This document shows positions 62,543 through 64,000 of a stretch of 64,000 nucleotides of DNA, in pieces. Source of the DNA: Seonamhaeicola sp. (GTDB lineage: Bacteria > Bacteroidota > Bacteroidia > Flavobacteriales > Flavobacteriaceae); contig NZ_JANQJQ010000005.1 of NCBI RefSeq assembly GCF_028281565.1, forward strand, positions 62,001 to 126,000, read 5' to 3'. Position 1 is the first letter of the stretch. The number at the start of each line of letters is the position of its first letter. The position numbers and the translations under genes are program-made. The notes under the pieces are model-generated. The model had not been told where the DNA came from. It saw only the letters and a list, made by a program, of their open reading frames with translations, and made no database searches.

Positions 62543-64000
62543 TTAGTGGGCCTTTCTCTTGTTTACATACCAGAATACAAATAGGGTGATAACAATTATA
62601 ACACCGATAATCAGCAGGATTTTCACAATTGCAATGATGCCGTTAAAAATAACATCCCCGTTTTTACTTGAAAGGCTAAGAGCGGCATAATTTTCAGGAA
62701 TAAAGATATAGTACCCAGTAGTTTGATCTACTTTTTTTATATCCTGAATGTATTGTTTATATTCATCTTTAGTTATGTGGTCTTTTTGAGTTTCCAGGTA
62801 ATAATAAAGGTCAATCTCTTTTTTAGCTTTATCATACCCTACTTTCCATTCATAGTAGAAACCGTCTGAGTTCACAAATAACTTATCATTTTCAATGCCC
62901 CAGTCCATAGGGAGGCTAATATTGATTTTATGCTCTCTTATTATTGGGTAGATCATAGATACTTCGGCTTCTCTTTGATCCTTAGTGGGAACATATAAAG
63001 TACCTATAAGACTACTTGGAATAAAATTCACTGCAATGTGGTTTTCTTTTTCCGGCATAGGCTGCCATATACTATCCAACAGATATTCTTCATATACCTT
63101 AAAGACGTTTCCGTAGGTGTTGTCTTCAAACTTTGGAGGATTTACGGAGGATACATTATAATAGTAATTTGAATAAAACCGTTCGTACTCCTTCTTAATG
63201 GAGCCAATACTATTGTTTTTGAAATAATTACGCATATTGTCCGCCTCAGATTCGTAATACGTTGTGGTCACTTTTAAATTGGCACCTTTACCAACTTCCA
63301 TAATAGTATATTCCTCCTGAATTTCAATTTTGTTTTCCGAAGCTGTTTTAATTTCGTCAAAACCTTCATTATCCTTTTTAATGACTAATCCGAAACCATA
63401 GTCCGGAAAATGCGTACTATCATAATCGCCTCCCTGATTTGATATGGTTGGATCATAATAATACCCCACTTTATCTTTAATAACTTTTACCACACAGTGA
63501 TCAAAGAACTTAGGCGACGGTAAAAATTCTTTTATGGTATGTTTTAAAGAGGTGTTTACAAGCATCGGATACGCTTCTATGCCCATTTTTTTAAGCATGG
63601 TTGTCATCAACAGGCTTTTGTCTTTACAATCTCCAAAGCGCTGTTTAAAAACCTGGTTTGGCGAAAACGGTTTGTAAGCCCCAATACCGGATTCCAGGCC
63701 TAAATACCTAATGTCGTTTTGAACAAAATTTAAAGTAGCTTTTATTTTATCTCCAATGTCTTTATTAGCCGAATCAATGTCATCAATTTTGGCTTGCAGT
63801 TCAGCATCAATATTGTCCTTTATATGATAAACATCAAGACCCCAATCAACAACTTCTTTCCAGGAATTGTATTCACTAACAATGATAGTTTCATAAAGCA
63901 GCTTCCAGGAAGGCGTATTGTCTTCATAATCTAATGCTTTGGTATTTGTTGATACCCATTGGTATTTATACAGATTGTTTTCCTTTGAAATTGCCGGTTC
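62543..64000 (-). CDS. DUF3857/transglutaminase-like membrane protein, 5' end beyond window
   Basis: The frame is open from 64000 down to the stop at 62543, so the gene begins outside the window. The part seen carries the transglutaminase core: TLNFVQNDIRYLGLESG, the catalytic Cys in RFGDCKDKSLL (codon near 63635), His in FFDHCVVKV, and Asp in YYYDPT. A beta-rich C-terminal domain and one membrane segment near the end (KILLIIGVIIVITLFVFWYV) follow, then NKRKAH. Family members are secreted or membrane-bound proteins of Bacteroidota; the substrate is unknown. An ATG at 63610 lies inside the domain and is not the start. Confidence 0.88.
   Translation of the reverse strand, partial: EPAISKENNLYKYQWVSTNTKALDYEDNTPSWKLLYETIIVSEYNSWKEVVDWGLDVYHIKDNIDAELQAKIDDIDSANKDIGDKIKATLNFVQNDIRYLGLESGIGAYKPFSPNQVFKQRFGDCKDKSLLMTTMLKKMGIEAYPMLVNTSLKHTIKEFLPSPKFFDHCVVKVIKDKVGYYYDPTISNQGGDYDSTHFPDYGFGLVIKKDNEGFDEIKTASENKIEIQEEYTIMEVGKGANLKVTTTYYESEADNMRNYFKNNSIGSIKKEYERFYSNYYYNVSSVNPPKFEDNTYGNVFKVYEEYLLDSIWQPMPEKENHIAVNFIPSSLIGTLYVPTKDQREAEVSMIYPIIREHKINISLPMDWGIENDKLFVNSDGFYYEWKVGYDKAKKEIDLYYYLETQKDHITKDEYKQYIQDIKKVDQTTGYYIFIPENYAALSLSSKNGDVIFNGIIAIVKILLIIGVIIVITLFVFWYVNKRKAH

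Overview
This window is chromosomal DNA of a gliding or gliding-competent member of the Bacteroidota, most likely the family Flavobacteriaceae. Evidence: type IX secretion (T9SS) sorting domains of both kinds, PorP/SprF-family outer-membrane proteins, SprB-repeat and CHU_C adhesins, a PorE-like OmpA protein, a complete-looking type II-C CRISPR-Cas9 locus with a large (1438 aa) Cas9, low GC, almost no Shine-Dalgarno sites, and promoters of the Bacteroidota TTG / TAnnTTTG type. No rRNA, tRNA, transposase or prophage was recognised. The first and last genes run off the window.

Layout. 1-2.4 kb: the 3' part of a cholesterol-dependent-cytolysin-like pore former and a leucine-rich-repeat T9SS cargo. 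2.4-8.1 kb: mutS2, a DUF2911/TPR protein and recG. 8.2-12 kb: a LytS-type histidine kinase and LuxR-type regulator, a small membrane protein and a 54-residue basic helical peptide. 12.1-14.1 kb: an M1 aminopeptidase. 14.3-21.4 kb: a PorP/SprF protein and a 2026-residue adhesin with PKD, Ig-like and SprB repeats. 21.5-30.9 kb: a patatin, an FMN glutamate-synthase-like protein, a UvrD-type helicase, a secreted protein of three glycogen-binding-like domains with a retropepsin-like protease, an esterase, and a threonylcarbamoyl-AMP synthase.

30.9-39.4 kb: the CRISPR-Cas locus. A tracrRNA is encoded on the minus strand just before cas9. cas9-cas1-cas2 form a plus-strand operon. The array has 46-bp repeats and 29-30-bp spacers in 25 units. 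Anti-repeat orientation and an intrinsic terminator beside cas2 both indicate that the array is read leftward, towards cas2. Each repeat appears to carry its own promoter. The far end decays into fossil repeats that include a duplicated block of about 172 bp, still in exact 30-bp spacer phase.

39.7-47.4 kb: a surface operon made of a 1147-residue tandem-repeat protein, a CHU_C protein, a PorP/SprF protein and a PorE-like TPR/PD40/OmpA protein. 47.4-53.4 kb: an OmpA lipoprotein, a glycosyltransferase, an orphan HsdR_N nuclease-like protein, holA, a YfcC transporter and ung. 53.6-60.4 kb: a menaquinone cluster (menB, menA, menC, menE) interleaved with a UPF0173 hydrolase and a CPBP protease, ending in an rRNA methyltransferase gene. 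60.4-64 kb: a PepSY-like secreted protein and a nitronate-monooxygenase-like gene, divergent and controlled by matching promoters that each hold the same palindrome, then a small secreted protein and a truncated DUF3857/transglutaminase gene.

Genes that plausibly act together: the two CHU_C/PorP pairs (surface adhesins and their outer-membrane partners), the cas genes with tracrRNA and array, the men cluster (menaquinone for respiration), and the kinase/regulator pair with its shared upstream motif. All calls come from reading the sequence by eye. No database search was run.
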